From assembly GCF_018991925.1 (NCBI RefSeq), contig NW_024724309.1:1-64000 (forward strand): DNA of 64,000 nt. Reading direction: 5' to 3'. Position numbers and translations under genes: made by a program. The notes under the pieces are model-generated. The model made no database searches and was not told the origin of the DNA. It saw nothing but the letters and a program-made list of their open reading frames with translations. The DNA is from Homarus americanus. Its lineage: Eukaryota; Arthropoda; Malacostraca; Decapoda; Nephropidae. Positions 46,009 to 57,340 of the stretch are shown piece after piece (position 1 is the first letter of the stretch; each line of letters begins with the position of its first letter).

Positions 46009-46131
46009 CTCGACGATATTGTGCGAGGCAATATGACACAACGGACGAAGGATTTTGACAACCCTAACGAGACAACAGGAGTCACAGTGTTCATTCTGAT
46101 CTTCATCGGGCCCGTCAGTAAAGATATTTTT
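46009..46131 (+). repeat. Dispersed repeat, copy 2 (partner at 7860-7980)
   Basis: The open frame at 45958-46191 contains NMTQRTKDFDNPNETTGV, matching NNMTQRSKNIDNLTETTGV on the minus strand near 7900-7960. Nucleotide identity is roughly 80% over the conserved part. Both copies contain CCCGTCAGTAAAGATA at the same end. The family is not recognised. Confidence 0.7.
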
Positions 46132-46139
46132 TGGGGGAG

Positions 46140-47160
46140 CGAGTACATATGTCTAAAGGTAGATACTGTATATATAATTAAGAACAGGTAATGAAAGGTA
46201 AGTCAGTATTCCTCTTCATTCCAGGGCGTCTCCACCTAGCCGGGAAAAGCTTACAAGAGTGAGGGAAAAAAGTAGCAGACAGAATTTCCTCATCATTCGA
46301 AAAAAAATAAAAATGATTGTTATTCCAGACGAGTTCGCATTTATTTTTATTAAATCTTTGGAGGTGAAGATTAATATTCAATTTGTAATCACGTTGCATG
46401 AGCTTCCTGCCTCACTTTGCATGTTTTAATTTTTATGAGGTAATAAATTCTGTGAGGACGTGTTCCGCTTGACATCAACGTCAGGAGGAGGATGTGTTAA
46501 ATGTGGTCATATTTCCCGATATATGAGACTGAATTAAACTGTTTTGTGTGTTCATATTCGAAATAATTCCGAAGTGAGATTATCACAGAAGCACCAGCTG
46601 GTCTCACTCGCGTCTGCCTGTATCATGACTCCCAGACTGAACGACTCAGCCTTGATAAATATCAGATCTTATTTTGGGGAAATACGAAAACCTTTTTGAT
46701 ATTTTCCTTGACATTCCGTGGAATTTGATGCAATATGATAAAACAAAATATTGCTGATTTTACTAAGACGTTCTTTGCTATCAAAACTTTACCAAGATCT
46801 ATATAGGTTAGGTTAGGTTAGGTTGTGTAAGTTTTGGTTTGGTCAGGTTTCGTGAGTTAAGATCCGAGAATTTAGGTCGTGGAGGTCATCTGAAACAAGG
46901 AGCGTGGACACCCTAGACTCGCGTGCCTCAGCCCGGTACCAGAAAGCCTCCCTGAAATGTGTGGAAAGTGGGTCTGAAATGCCTGCCACCGACCTGTTAG
47001 GAGACAAGTGGCTGCAGCAGACTGTGTACTAAGTCTTTGGTACACGAGGGAGCATTTATGGCTGGCACTGCATTCGATCACTCTCTTTTCCTCAATTGTA
47101 AAGTTAGGTGCCCATTAATAGCTGGGTGGAAGCGGGATAGTGTAAATCTGGTAAAGAAGG
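46140..47160. other. AT-rich stretch with a short TTAGG run; no gene
   Basis: The TTAGG run is at 46805-46824. The minus-strand frame at 46872-47081 is moderately complex but has no motif I know. Confidence 0.4.
46805..46824 (+). repeat. Interstitial TTAGG repeat
   Basis: Four AGGTT pentamers. Confidence 0.9.
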
Positions 47161-47166
47161 CCACAA

Positions 47167-47167
<1 letters not shown>

Positions 47168-47229
<62 letters not shown>
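47168..47229. repeat. (GA)n microsatellite
   Basis: About 60 bp of GA dinucleotides. Confidence 0.97.
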
Positions 47230-47230
<1 letters not shown>

Positions 47231-47395
47231 ATGTGTTATGTATACTCGAAATGGTCTCAAAATTATTCTACAGACCAACACTAACCTTATCACGATCAAG
47301 ACCAGCAGTCAATTATTTATCCCTCAAGTACATTGTTATCTAAGATTACATTGAGTACATTGTAACAGTGAATAAATACTGAGTACAGAGTAATG

Positions 47396-47600
47396 TTATT
47401 CATCACGTACAAGTACTCCAACAAGTCAACATTATGGACAACTACACTCAGAGCATCATTCATCACGTACAATATCAACGTACACCTAGAACATCATTCA
47501 TTACGTACAACATCAACGTACACCCAGAACATCATTCATCACGTACAATATCAACGTACACCCAGAGCATCATTCATCACGTACAATAACTCAGACAGTC
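47396..47600. repeat. 38-bp minisatellite
   Basis: About four units with ATCATTCATCACGTACAATA, then TCAACGTACACCCAGAAC. Confidence 0.94.
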
Positions 47601-48225
47601 AACAAGGACGAGTGCAGCGGAGGAGGCATTAAAACTGTCTTCAGTAAGTCAGAGTCTCCACGACGCAGTGACAGCGAAAGAGGATATCTTGTTGACAGCC
47701 CAAGTTGCCTCGTATTTAAGTCCCGCGCGGCGATATAGAGGGCCAGTGGGTTGTGAAGGCCACGTAGGGGCCACCTCTGCGTGCCTTAGCTAGGGGAAAG
47801 TGAGCTCTAAAGCGCCCATATACACCCCGCTATGTTTGGCAACTTTCAACCCTAAAAAAGGCGAATCTTTTATCGTGGTGAGAAATTCCCGGTAGCCATC
47901 TCCACCGCCTGCATTGTGGTTAATATGTTGATTTATTTTAAGAAGAATCTTAATTTGTTTTCTTTTGGTCTTTTCTTTCCTGTATTTTAATGTTTTCGTA
48001 AAATATTAGAGTGATAATCTTTCTAAACATTACAATACGAGACCATGGATGCGGGCGACACAAGTAGCCACCTCCTGGCGAGAAATAGCCAAGGATGGTG
48101 GCCACACATAACAAAAATAGCCAGTTTGAGGCGAGATAGCTGGGTGGAGGAGGCAGTGGTGGGGTCGTTAAGGATGATGAGTGTAGCACATGGTGGTGGT
48201 GTGCTGGTGACAGTGACCAACCCGC
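47601..48225. other. Unique stretch, locally GC-richer; no gene
   Basis: 47690-47860 is GC-richer than its surroundings. No domain or RNA gene is identified. Confidence 0.4.
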
Positions 48226-48555
48226 GCCGCCGCCACCACCACCACCACCACCACTATCATTATCACCAACACTACATAAACTATCACTACCACCACATTA
48301 ACCATCACCATCACTACATTAACCATCACCACCACTATCATCATCACCTCTATCATCATCACCACTACTACCATCACCTACCATCACCACCACCACCACA
48401 TTAACCATCTCCACAACCACATTAACCATCATTATCACAACCACCACCACCACATTAACCACCACCACCACCACCACATTAACCATCACCACCACTACAT
48501 TAACCATCACCACCACAACCGCCACCACATTAACCACCACCACATTAACCACACA
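48226..48555. repeat. (CAC/ATC) trinucleotide array
   Basis: CACCACCACATTAACCATCA units dominate. Open frames on both strands are repeat translations. Confidence 0.95.
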
Positions 48556-48605
48556 CCTTCATCATGCCTTTATGTACCCTGTCTCACTAAGCTGATGCCT
48601 TCTCG

Positions 48606-48636
<31 letters not shown>

Positions 48637-48674
48637 GTTTCTTTGCCTCTATTTTCTTATTCATTAATGATCCT

Positions 48675-48678
<4 letters not shown>

Positions 48679-48722
<44 letters not shown>
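48679..48722. repeat. (CT)n microsatellite
   Basis: About 43 bp of CT dinucleotides just upstream of a TATA box. A shorter CT run lies at 48614-48633. Confidence 0.96.
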
Positions 48723-48725
<3 letters not shown>

Positions 48726-48730
48726 GCTGG

Positions 48731-48738
48731 TATAAAAG
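48731..48738 (+). promoter_or_regulatory. Candidate TATA box downstream of a CT (GAGA) tract
   Basis: TATAAAAG with GC-richer sequence 25-45 bp downstream (CTGGGCATCGCTGGCACACT) where transcription would start. An ATG in good context (AAAATGG) follows at 48799, opening MDSSRPSW and a possible GTGATA splice donor. (CT)n tracts next to TATA boxes occur in arthropod promoters that bind GAGA factors; that is analogy, not proof. Confidence 0.35.
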
Positions 48739-48926
48739 CCTTCACTCCTGGGCATCGCTGGCACACTACTCTTTCCTTGTTCTTTAATAGGACATAAAAT
48801 GGATAGCAGCAGACCTTCCTGGTGATATAACGCCCTTTATGTTTACACCCTACTCTCTTAAATGTTCACACCCTTACTTATCTTCCTTAAATGTTTACCA
48901 ACTATTGTCTCCCTTAAATGTTAATT

Positions 48927-48927
<1 letters not shown>

Positions 48928-48969
<42 letters not shown>
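48928..48969. repeat. (CA)n microsatellite
   Basis: About 40 bp of CA dinucleotides. Three diverged copies of a CTTAAATGTT-containing unit lie just upstream (48840-48925). Confidence 0.95.
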
Positions 48970-48971
<2 letters not shown>

Positions 48972-49085
48972 TGACAGTTTCAGAAAATCCTGGCATGATA
49001 TACACGTGGGTGACAGACTGAAAAATTTGTCAAGTGTCAGTCTAGTTTTGTTTTGGTAGCGGCTGACCCACTGACCCGAATGATT

Positions 49086-49088
<3 letters not shown>

Positions 49089-49138
<50 letters not shown>
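49089..49138. repeat. (GA)n microsatellite
   Basis: About 48 bp of GA dinucleotides. Confidence 0.96.
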
Positions 49139-49139
<1 letters not shown>

Positions 49140-49301
49140 CCCAACAATAACAAAACATCATGATAAACAGTTAGTTTCTCAAGACACTTCTCACGTCATA
49201 TTCTTCGTGTCGTAGCTAAAATAAGGTGACAAGTGATATGGGATCCTAATATTAATGGGTTCTAGTCGTAATAGGTTCCAGTTGTAATAGACCAAGATCC
49301 T

Positions 49302-49330
49302 GTTAGGTTAGGTTAGGTTAGGTTAGGTTG
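49302..49330 (+). repeat. Interstitial TTAGG repeat
   Basis: GTTAGGTTAGGTTAGG run, directly after AATAGG-type motifs. Confidence 0.93.
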
Positions 49331-49940
49331 AGGCCATTTAAGACAAGGGACCATCTGACCTTCAACTGTTCTCACCTTATGATTTAAAAGAAAACCCACT
49401 CCTTCCTACTTAACCCATTCTCCCTACCTTTGCCCCTCCCTCCCTTCCTCCTTCCTTCCTTCCCTCCTACTAAAGCCACCCCTCCCTTTGTCCCTTGTTC
49501 TCACTAAACCCCACCTTCCCTCCTTTTGTTCCTCCCCTTCCCTCTTTCCCTCCTTCTAAAACCCTTTCTCCCTTACCTTTGCCCCTTCCTCACGCCTTTC
49601 TTCCCTTCTAACCAAGCCCACCTCCACCCCACCTACCTAACCTCCCTCCTTCCAACCAACCAACCCACCCCTCCCTCCCTCCATGGCCTTTATCCAGTAT
49701 CAGGTTTCACTTTGCATATTGTTACGGGAATAATAGTACCACTTACTGTGTTTTTAAGACATATAGTGGAGGGAGGTATTTTTTTCCCCTTTTCTCTTAT
49801 TATGGTAAATTGTTGTATAGATACGTAGGAGTTATATAGTGCTATGATAATGAAGGAATGAATGTATGAAGTATTTCCGTATCAACCTTTAGATTTGACA
49901 CCCCCGTTTTTTTCACCTGAAGATTAGACACCCTCATGGT

Positions 49941-50085
49941 AACCTAACCTAACCTAACCTAACTCAAATCTGATGATCTATACTAACCTCTCTAACCTAA
50001 CCAATCCAATCGTACCCAACTTAACCTTAACTTAAACTAACTTAACCTAACCCTAACCTAACCCTAACCTAACCCTAACCTAACC
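49941..50085 (-). repeat. Interstitial TTAGG repeats, two blocks
   Basis: CCTAACCTAACCTAACCTAA at 49943-49963 and, at 50043-50085, CCTAA mixed with CCCTAA units. Confidence 0.93.
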
Positions 50086-50421
50086 ATTTTCTCGTTACTG
50101 AACTTCATTATCTCACTGTATCTATCATTGTACCACCATTCGTCCTATATTTTATTCCATGTTGCCATTTCCCTCATTCGTTATCAAGCCCTTGTGTTTT
50201 TTATGTTATTATTTTGATTTTCTCTTCCCCCCCCCTTTTATCTCCTCCTTTCTTTAACCTTATCGCCACATCCAAATGCTTTCCTACTTTCTCTTTTACT
50301 CACCTCATTTTACTTTCTAATGTCCTCTTTCCCTTCCTGCTTTATTGTCGCCTCCAGTACTCTCTTTCCTCTTTATTGCCTCTTTGTCTCTCCAATTGGC
50401 CTATCACTCCTTATTACGTAA

Positions 50422-50422
<1 letters not shown>

Positions 50423-50466
<44 letters not shown>
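50423..50466. repeat. (CT)n microsatellite
   Basis: About 42 bp of CT dinucleotides, followed by a CCTCCT-rich tract to 50640. Confidence 0.95.
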
Positions 50467-50469
<3 letters not shown>

Positions 50470-50821
50470 GCTTTTGTCCAATTAGTTTCACCTGTTTCTG
50501 TTCCTTTCTTCTTCCTCCTTCTCCTCCTCCTGAGTCATCATAGTATCCCCTCCTCCTCCTCCTCCTTTTCCTCCTCCTCATTTTCTTCCTCCTCCTCCTC
50601 CTTCTCCTCCTCTTCCTCCTCCGCATCCTTGATCACCACCATCACCGCTACCTTCACCTCCTAGATTATCACTCTTCCTCCTTCTCCTCCACCAACACAC
50701 CTCTTCCTCTTTCTTATCCACCTCTTCTTCCCCCTCCTCCTCTCTACCATCATATCACCTCAGTTACTCTCTCACACTCTCTCAAATGGCCCATACACTA
50801 CCACCTGGGGGCCGATTGATC

Positions 50822-50824
<3 letters not shown>

Positions 50825-50868
<44 letters not shown>
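50825..50868. repeat. (CT)n microsatellite
   Basis: About 42 bp of CT dinucleotides. Confidence 0.95.
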
Positions 50869-50870
<2 letters not shown>

Positions 50871-50939
50871 GATTCTTCTTTTCTTTCTCCCTAATTTTAT
50901 TCTCCCTGACTCCCTAAAAAATGAGAGAGAGTTTAAAGA

Positions 50940-50977
50940 CCTAACCTAACCTATCCTAACCTAACCTAACCTAACCT
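50940..50977 (-). repeat. Interstitial TTAGG repeat
   Basis: CCTAACCTAACCTATCCTAA run, ending 95 bp before the endonuclease frame. Confidence 0.93.
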
Positions 50978-51072
50978 TCCTCTTGTCTCCCTCGCTTAGT
51001 TTCATTAACCATCCTTTGCCATCCTCTCTACTTCCTTCACTCCCTCTTTCCTCCCCTCTCCTCTTTTGGTAG

Positions 51073-51657
51073 TCTCTCAACTCTAATGGGAGGGTGTTCG
51101 TGAATTACATCAATAATCATAATATCACTGTATACGACACAGACAAAGTGACACATCTGATGGGGGGCAGACTTGATTATGTGATTGGGTATAACCTAGT
51201 AGACAGTATTGTCAAGGCTAAGGTCATCTCAGACCACCTAGTCAGTGATCGTTATGCAATACCGACTGCATACACTGTTGCTGATGTCAAGTGTGAGCCC
51301 CATCTTAAGCTCAGAATTAACATCTCAGATAATCTTAAACTGCACTTCAAGGCCTACATGCACAGATGGTATGCTGGATATACACCTGGGTCAGTGGATG
51401 AATTTTGCTGTGATCTTGTAAATGTCATTACCACATATTATACTACCTGGGTTAAGTCAAGGAGGAAGGGGGGCAGCACCAAACTACCTCTGTGGATACA
51501 TGACCCCATCCTCATCAAAGAAGGAGATAAGGTAGACATCAATCCACATGACTCTGACCTATATATACTGTTAATGAATACGATGTATTTCTTTGTGTAT
51601 GAACCTCTGTCCTGTGTGGCAGTGAGAAGTGATACCACCCTCACTGTCAAGACCTGA
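51073..51657 (+). pseudogene. LINE APE-type endonuclease C-terminal fragment
   Basis: Open from just after a TAG at 51070. It reads NSNGRVFVNYINNHNI (the N-x-x-G-x-x-L block near the end of the endonuclease), then GGRLDYVIG (the strongly conserved LD-V/Y block), then VISDHLVSD, which carries the catalytic SDH motif that ends exonuclease-endonuclease-phosphatase domains. The order and spacing fit LINE endonucleases. After it comes a linker (HFKAYMHRWYAGY) as in LINE ORF2 before the reverse transcriptase, but the frame ends after TTLTVKT with no polymerase domain. The N-terminal half of the endonuclease is missing. It is a fragment, though 195 codons remain uninterrupted. Confidence 0.75.
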
Positions 51658-51699
51658 CTGAATTACTCAGAATAGGCAAACTTTACTACAAGCTTTGTC

Positions 51700-51726
51700 A
51701 ATAAATTTGTTAAACTAAAAAAAAAA
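51700..51726 (+). terminator. Poly(A) signal and genomic poly(A) after the endonuclease frame
   Basis: AATAAA at 51700-51705 is followed 11 bp later by about ten A residues (51717-51726). This is the pattern of a reverse-transcribed polyadenylated RNA end. The short A-run could also be chance in AT-rich DNA. Confidence 0.6.
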
Positions 51727-51739
51727 TACTCAAAGCGAC

Positions 51740-52118
51740 TTCTCCCTTTCATTCTTGTTTTTCCTTCTTTCCTCCCTTCCCATCCTTCCCTACCTCACTC
51801 CCACTTTCCTCCCTCCCTCCCTTCCTCCAACTTTTTCCTCCTACCTCCCTCTTTATCTTCCCCCTTCTTCCCTCTTTATCTCCTCCTTTCCTCTCTCCCT
51901 CCTTCTTTCCAATCCTTCCAAACCCTTCCTCTCTCCTACCTTCCTTTACTCTCTCCCTCTTTCCTTCCCTTCCTCCCGCCTTCCTTCCTTCCCTCGTTAT
52001 CGAATTCAGATAGCTGATCATCACTCCCTTCCACCACCTCCCCCCTCCGCCACCCCCTTCGCCATCCCCTCCGCCACCCCCCTCCGCCACCCCCTCCTTC
52101 CCCCTCCCCACCCCCATA
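51740..52118. repeat. Polypyrimidine tract
   Basis: C/T-rich low-complexity sequence ending in CCCCCTCCGCCACC repeats (52040-52100). Confidence 0.88.
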
Positions 52119-52184
52119 AATAAGCATCTTAAGGTGTCATGATAGGCATCTACTGGCCCCCGTTGCTATGTTGGTCGACCTGCA

Positions 52185-52345
52185 CAGGGAGGAGGGATAT
52201 TTGTGATGGGGAGGATAAGTGATGGGGAGGATAGTGATGGGGAGGGATAGTGATGGGAGATAGTGATGGGAGGATAGTGAGTGAAGAGTGAGATGGTGAG
52301 AGACAGGAAGGAGGACAGTGTGGTGAGAGGAGAAGTGGTGGGGTG
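52185..52345. repeat. GTGATGGGGAGGATA minisatellite
   Basis: About seven diverged units of 14-17 bp. Confidence 0.88.
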
Positions 52346-52349
52346 CATA

Positions 52350-52942
52350 ATAGTGGGGAGCATACTGTTGCAGGATAATACCTTCCCTCCTAACCAAACA
52401 TAACTCTATCCTAATCAAATACACCTTAACCTCCTCCCTCCCTCCCTCCCTCTATAGGTAGCGTTAGGGGTGTTCAATCATCAGGTGAAATATACTTGGG
52501 GGGGTTTAATCTCCAGGTGATCCCTCTCATCCACCTATAGACCCACTGAGTTGTTCTCCTCCCAGTGATACCAACACAAACACTTCACCTTCGTCCATGA
52601 ATAGAAGTTGGGGACCCGTCATTGTTGTCAAGTGAGTAGTACTATTATGTCACCCTTGTCATGTTTTGTCAACCCCTGTCAGTCATGTCAACCCTTGTCA
52701 TGTCTTCATTGAGATAAACTAGATTTTAATTAGGATAATCTTTAATTTGTAAATGAAAAATGATATATAAAAAAAAATATGAAGGGAATAGTGAATGAAG
52801 ATCTATACTTATAATATGGTGAACGTATAATATGGGGTTCAATGTGTACCTATATAATTAACGAGGATTATATTGAATTAAAGGGTAAACAAAAAATGAG
52901 ACTTGTTTGGAATGTCATGAAAAAGATTAATTGAGTTTTTAA

Positions 52943-52943
<1 letters not shown>
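52350..52943. other. No gene recognised
   Basis: A diverged short repeat (GTCATGTNNTGTCAACCCNT) lies at 52655-52705. Otherwise AT-rich. Confidence 0.4.

Positions 52944-52944
<1 letters not shown>

Positions 52945-53000
<56 letters not shown>
52945..53000. repeat. (CT)n microsatellite
   Basis: About 55 bp of CT dinucleotides, continuing into a pyrimidine-rich tract to about 53570. Confidence 0.96.
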
Positions 53001-53001
<1 letters not shown>

Positions 53002-53785
53002 TCATTTCTTCGCCCTTTACTTCCTTCCACTCTTTTTATCACACATTCTCACCCCCCTCCTTTGATCATTCTCGCCCTCTCCTTCCATCTTCCCTCACTC
53101 TATCTTTTCTCCCTTCCTCTTCTAATGTCTTCTTCCTCCCTTCCATCTTCCATCCCTTCTCCCCCTCACTCTCTCCCCTCTCATTACCCCAACCCCATTA
53201 CTCTCCTCAACCCCCCCACCCCGCCTTCCCTCTCACTCATCATAAACATAAAAACTTCCCCTTTCTCTTTTCTCTTACTTCCTTCACCCTAGTTTTCCCT
53301 CTCACCCTCCCTCACCCTCCCTCACCCATATATTCCTCTCCCATCCCTCCCTCATTCCACCCCCCCCCTCTCTCTCTCTCTCTCTTACCCTACTCCCACT
53401 TCCCCTCCCCCACTCCTCACCCCTCCCCTACCCTTCTCCCTCTGCTTGTCCCATCACCTAATCTCCTCTCCTCCGTTAACACTTTTATTAACCTCACCCC
53501 GTCCTTCCCCTCTCCCTCACACTTCTCTTCTCCCCCCCCCTTACGACCCCAACTCTTCATCCCCCACTCTCTCCTCACGCCCAAGAAACAAATAGCTGGA
53601 TAGCATGAATCGGGATCATTCTTCACTCTGGTTTACGATAACACGAGTATTCTTGGCTGTCTCCCCTACCGTGTTACCTGTGTAGAACCAATACCTGGAC
53701 CGGAGGAGGTACAGGTGAGGGAGAGTTTCAGGGGAGCTCACTAGAGGTATGGATAAAGTTACCCAACACCTTGACTACTAACTGT

Positions 53786-53819
<34 letters not shown>
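53786..53819. repeat. (GA)n microsatellite
   Basis: About 33 bp of GA dinucleotides. Confidence 0.95.
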
Positions 53820-53822
<3 letters not shown>

Positions 53823-54740
53823 CTGGTGACCTAGGACCTCTCCCCCGAGTCTTCCTCAAGAGACGTGGCCCACCAATGTATACAGTACATCAATATTTTG
53901 ACTACTAACACATAACACAACCCAACCGACCTTACGGGAAGCCATAAACGATACCTCCCGCGTGCCTGACGATTGTTGAGGCTGAGGTGCATGAGGCATG
54001 ATAACTCTGTTTATTTTTTCATTCATTGGAGTCAGAAGTCGTATTCTCAGAGGTATGTGTGATGATAATCCTCATAAGTGAAGATGGAAGAATATGTCTA
54101 ACTGGGTAGCTTCAGTATATAGATGTCGTTTGAAAGTTGCATTACATTTATATAAGTAACATGTAAGATATCCCGTACCTGAACGTTTAAGAACGTAACT
54201 AAACTCTAATGTAATTGGAGATTGAAAAATTAATTACAATAATTGACTTACATCGAAACTTGCAGTATAAAACAAAATGGCTTCGAAATTGTACCATGAG
54301 CGCGTGTTAAAATAAATATCTTACTTGTACTAAGGGGAGAAAACTTACGACAATTTGTAACTCCTCCTCGAGATGTCATTGTTTACTTCGATACTGGCTG
54401 GAGATGTTCGATAATCCACTGTATACGATTGACTGTACTGCCAGATTCTCGATAACTTTGACTTCCACTGATACGATACTCGAGGTTATCATACCAAGTC
54501 CTTCTGTAGAACTATTAAGAGTGGATTAACTTACTCTTTGGATAATGACTTCTGTTTATATAGTCGTTAGGGTGTTGCCAGACGCTTAACGATGAGATAA
54601 TTGCAGTAGTGGTGTGGATTATTATTCTGGTGCTCGAGGCTTGATCACCTAATTACTGCAATTATATACATAGCAGGATAATTCGAAATTGCTAATGTTT
54701 GTGAAGAAAATTATTATTTCAGGTGTGTTGGGGTGATTTT
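53820..54740. other. AT-rich stretch without recognised gene
   Basis: No feature supported. Confidence 0.4.
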
Positions 54741-54743
54741 AAC

Positions 54744-54806
54744 ACAGACAGACAGACAGACAGACAGACCACACGCGCACACACACACACAAACACACAC
54801 ACACAC
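54744..54806. repeat. (CAGA)n followed by (CA)n microsatellite
   Basis: CAGA tetramers to 54770, then CA dinucleotides to the LINE boundary. Confidence 0.95.
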
Positions 54807-54807
54807 A

Positions 54808-55116
54808 CAACATCGGCTAGAGAAGGTACAGAAAAGGGACTGCAGAATTATGCTCGGCACAGACTTCTCTGGCTACATAAACGCTCTCTCCACCCAGAAA
54901 ATGCCATCCCTCAGAGACCTCCACCACCAAGCACTCGCAAGGTTTGGCAGTGGACTACTGCACCATCCTCGTCATCGCCACCTCCTGCCACCGGCAGTCC
55001 CACACCCACCTCGCGCAGTTCGCCACTACAATAAAATTCAGCCCATAAGAGCCCGCACAGACAGATATAAGAATAGCACCATCCCATCTATTGTTAAAAT
55101 AATGAACAACTCCTGA
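54808..55116 (+). pseudogene. C-terminus of LINE reverse transcriptase ORF (copy A)
   Basis: Reads RLEKVQKRDCRIMLG, then HHPRHRHLLPPA and RAVRHYNKIQPIRAR, ending KIMNNS. LEKVQKRA-R is the thumb-region block of jockey- and CR1-like reverse transcriptases. The final basic HxHRHLLP and RxxHYxKIxPIRxR motifs are the conserved carboxy end of this family, as shown by copy B. The frame is intact to the stop, but only about 100 codons are present. Confidence 0.8.
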
Positions 55117-55252
55117 ATTATGTACTGTACAGCCCTGTAAATGTATTCAACGCATATCATTATGTCTAAATCAAATGTAAGTTTGTATTTTTTCAGCCAC
55201 CGGCTGCAACTTTATTAATAAACCGTTTATTATTATTATTATTATTATTATT
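54808..55252 (+). mobile_element. LINE copy A, 5'-truncated, inside a (CA)n tract
   Basis: Begins abruptly after CA dinucleotides at ATCGGCTAGAGAAGGTACAG, matching copy B from 60802. Includes the end of the reverse transcriptase ORF, a 3' UTR of about 75 bp, the hairpin CAGCC-ACC-GGCTG (55194-55206), and an (ATT)n tail (55226-55252). CA dinucleotides resume right after the tail, so the insertion interrupts a microsatellite. Confidence 0.85.

Positions 55253-55253
<1 letters not shown>

Positions 55254-55305
<52 letters not shown>
55254..55305. repeat. (CA)n microsatellite 3' of LINE copy A
   Basis: About 50 bp of CA dinucleotides beginning ACATACACAC. Confidence 0.97.
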
Positions 55306-55307
<2 letters not shown>

Positions 55308-55454
55308 TGCAGTCCATATAAATTTACTTCTCTTCACTGTGAGAGGAGAATGAGGGGGGCGACACGCACTTGCCTCCACTATATATATTGCTTCTGACCT
55401 TCTCCCTCCTTCATAACCCACCTCACACCTCACCACCCACCAACACCACCTGAA

Positions 55455-55515
55455 GGTTAAATGGGCCCCAAGTCCTAATGGGCCCCAAGTCCTAATGGGC
55501 CCTTGACTAACTTTC
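55455..55515. repeat. GGGCCCCAAGTCCTAAT tandem motif
   Basis: Two to three copies of TGGGCCCCAAGTCCTAA. Related to the dispersed CCTAATAGG motif elsewhere. Confidence 0.85.
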
Positions 55516-55577
55516 TCAAATCATTGTCACAAAAAGAAAAAAAATCTCCTCAAAGTATACGATAATTCATTTATAAA

Positions 55578-55672
55578 CAACAACAACAACAACAGTAACA
55601 CAACAACAACAACAGCAACACAACAACAACAACAGCAACACAACAACACAATAGCAACATAATAATAACAAC
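55578..55672. repeat. (CAA)n compound microsatellite
   Basis: ACAACAACAACAGCAACAC units. Confidence 0.95.
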
Positions 55673-55755
55673 AACACGAAATACAGGATGATTCAAAAGT
55701 GAGGAGTCAAAGGAATTAACCTCTTTTTATCAGTGTGGGTTGTTGTGCTTGTAGA

Positions 55756-55789
55756 TAGATAAATAGATAGATAGATAGATAGATAGTAC
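55756..55789. repeat. (GATA)n microsatellite
   Basis: About 32 bp of GATA tetramers. Confidence 0.95.
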
Positions 55790-56185
55790 AATCGTCATAC
55801 AGATATAATAAAAAAAGGCAGATAAACCACGAAAATATCCCTATAATTCCCAACTTTTGCATCACCCTGTAAGCTCAATTACCACCATACATTAATAGCT
55901 TATAATACAAAATACCCAAATTACTGAACTATTATTGATGTGGTGGGATAAATTGTGTGTTGATTACCACAGAAAACAATATCAATCATCATTCATAATA
56001 TGTCATCAGTGCTTAATGAATCGTGCAAATTACAGGCAGGTGTGAGAGTGCAAACAGCTAGTTGGGGTAATTAGCGTTGGGTCATCATACTAAATATATA
56101 TAAATATATACTGTATATATATAAAGGAATGATTGAAAGGGTATATAGTTTATTGTGGTATAATTTTCATTAATATAGAAGCCAG
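55790..56185. other. AT-rich stretch, nothing recognised
   Basis: Includes a TATATAAATATATA patch near 56090-56120. Confidence 0.4.
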
Positions 56186-56188
56186 TAG

Positions 56189-56222
<34 letters not shown>
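56189..56222. repeat. (TG)n microsatellite
   Basis: About 32 bp of TG dinucleotides. Confidence 0.94.
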
Positions 56223-56331
56223 CTCATGCACAGACTAAACAAAAAAATATCATTCAGTATCTAACTAAACATTTCATCTTTCGATATTCCCCGCCTCGAC
56301 TCTTACACCTTCCTTCCTCTTACCCGTGAAT

Positions 56332-56333
<2 letters not shown>

Positions 56334-56372
<39 letters not shown>
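56334..56372. repeat. (GA)n microsatellite
   Basis: About 37 bp of GA dinucleotides. Confidence 0.95.
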
Positions 56373-56374
<2 letters not shown>

Positions 56375-56939
56375 ATGGGAGGAAAACTCGCTTTGTTTAC
56401 ATTGGGAGGTTGGGTGGCTAATTAGGCGGGGTGGGGAGGGGAGGGGGTCAAGGGAGAGGGTGGGTGGGTACGGAAGGTGAATGAGGATGGTGGGGGAGGT
56501 GAGAACTGACAGATGGGTCCCCGTGTTGTGTCACCCCTCCCCTCCCATGACACGTCCCCCACATGACACGTCACCCCCCACATGACACGTCAGCCCCCCA
56601 CATGTGTCCAGGGAGTTTCAGTCACAACAACAACGACAACAACAATAACAACAAAACAACAAAAACAACAGCATTCAAGATTATATAACAAAATCCAACT
56701 CGTAAAGAAACACTCAAGTGATTCATACAGCTTATACAATATTTCGGTGTGTGACTCGAACCCAGGACAATGTATTATCGTTTACTAGGCAGAAATTCAA
56801 TGAAGTTTCGACTCATATCTAGCCAACATCATTTGATTCGTTGCTGTAAAAGACTTGACGTGAGAGACGGCTGTAAACGCACGCACGCATACGCAAGTTA
56901 CGCAACACAGATCCTTGGCACAAGCAAAGATAAAATACG

Positions 56940-56944
<5 letters not shown>

Positions 56945-56984
<40 letters not shown>

Positions 56985-57016
56985 TGTGTGCGTGTGTGTG
57001 TGTCTGTGTGTGTGTC
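56945..57016. repeat. (TG)n microsatellite
   Basis: About 70 bp with TGTCTG and TGCG interruptions. Confidence 0.95.
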
Positions 57017-57057
57017 GCAACAGACAATACAAAAGGTTGAGACACTCAGATGACAAC

Positions 57058-57340
57058 TCACCCCCCTTCCATCACCCCTCTAACCCCCTCCCCATCCCCT
57101 ACCCTTCCCCTCCCTTTTCACCCCCCTTACCCCCATCCCCACTACCATCACCCTCTACCCCCTCCTACCCTTCCATCACCCCCACCCTCCTCTCATCCCC
57201 CTTATGCTCACCCCCTTCCATCATCCCCACCCCATCCTACCCTACCCTCCCATTCCCCTATCGCCCCTGGCTCCTTCCCATCACCCCCTCCCCTCTCCCT
57301 TCCACCCATTCCCCCTCTCTCACCCCTCCTACACTGGGCT
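57058..57340. repeat. C-rich polypyrimidine tract
   Basis: CCCCTCCCATCACCCC-type low-complexity sequence. The open frames of 138-230 codons here are Pro/Ser-rich artefacts. Confidence 0.88.

Noticed and set aside
56745..56775. B-box-like GGGTTCGAGTC on the minus strand (possible SINE or tRNA)
   Set aside because: The T-arm stem does not pair well, there is no A box, and no second copy is seen in the window.
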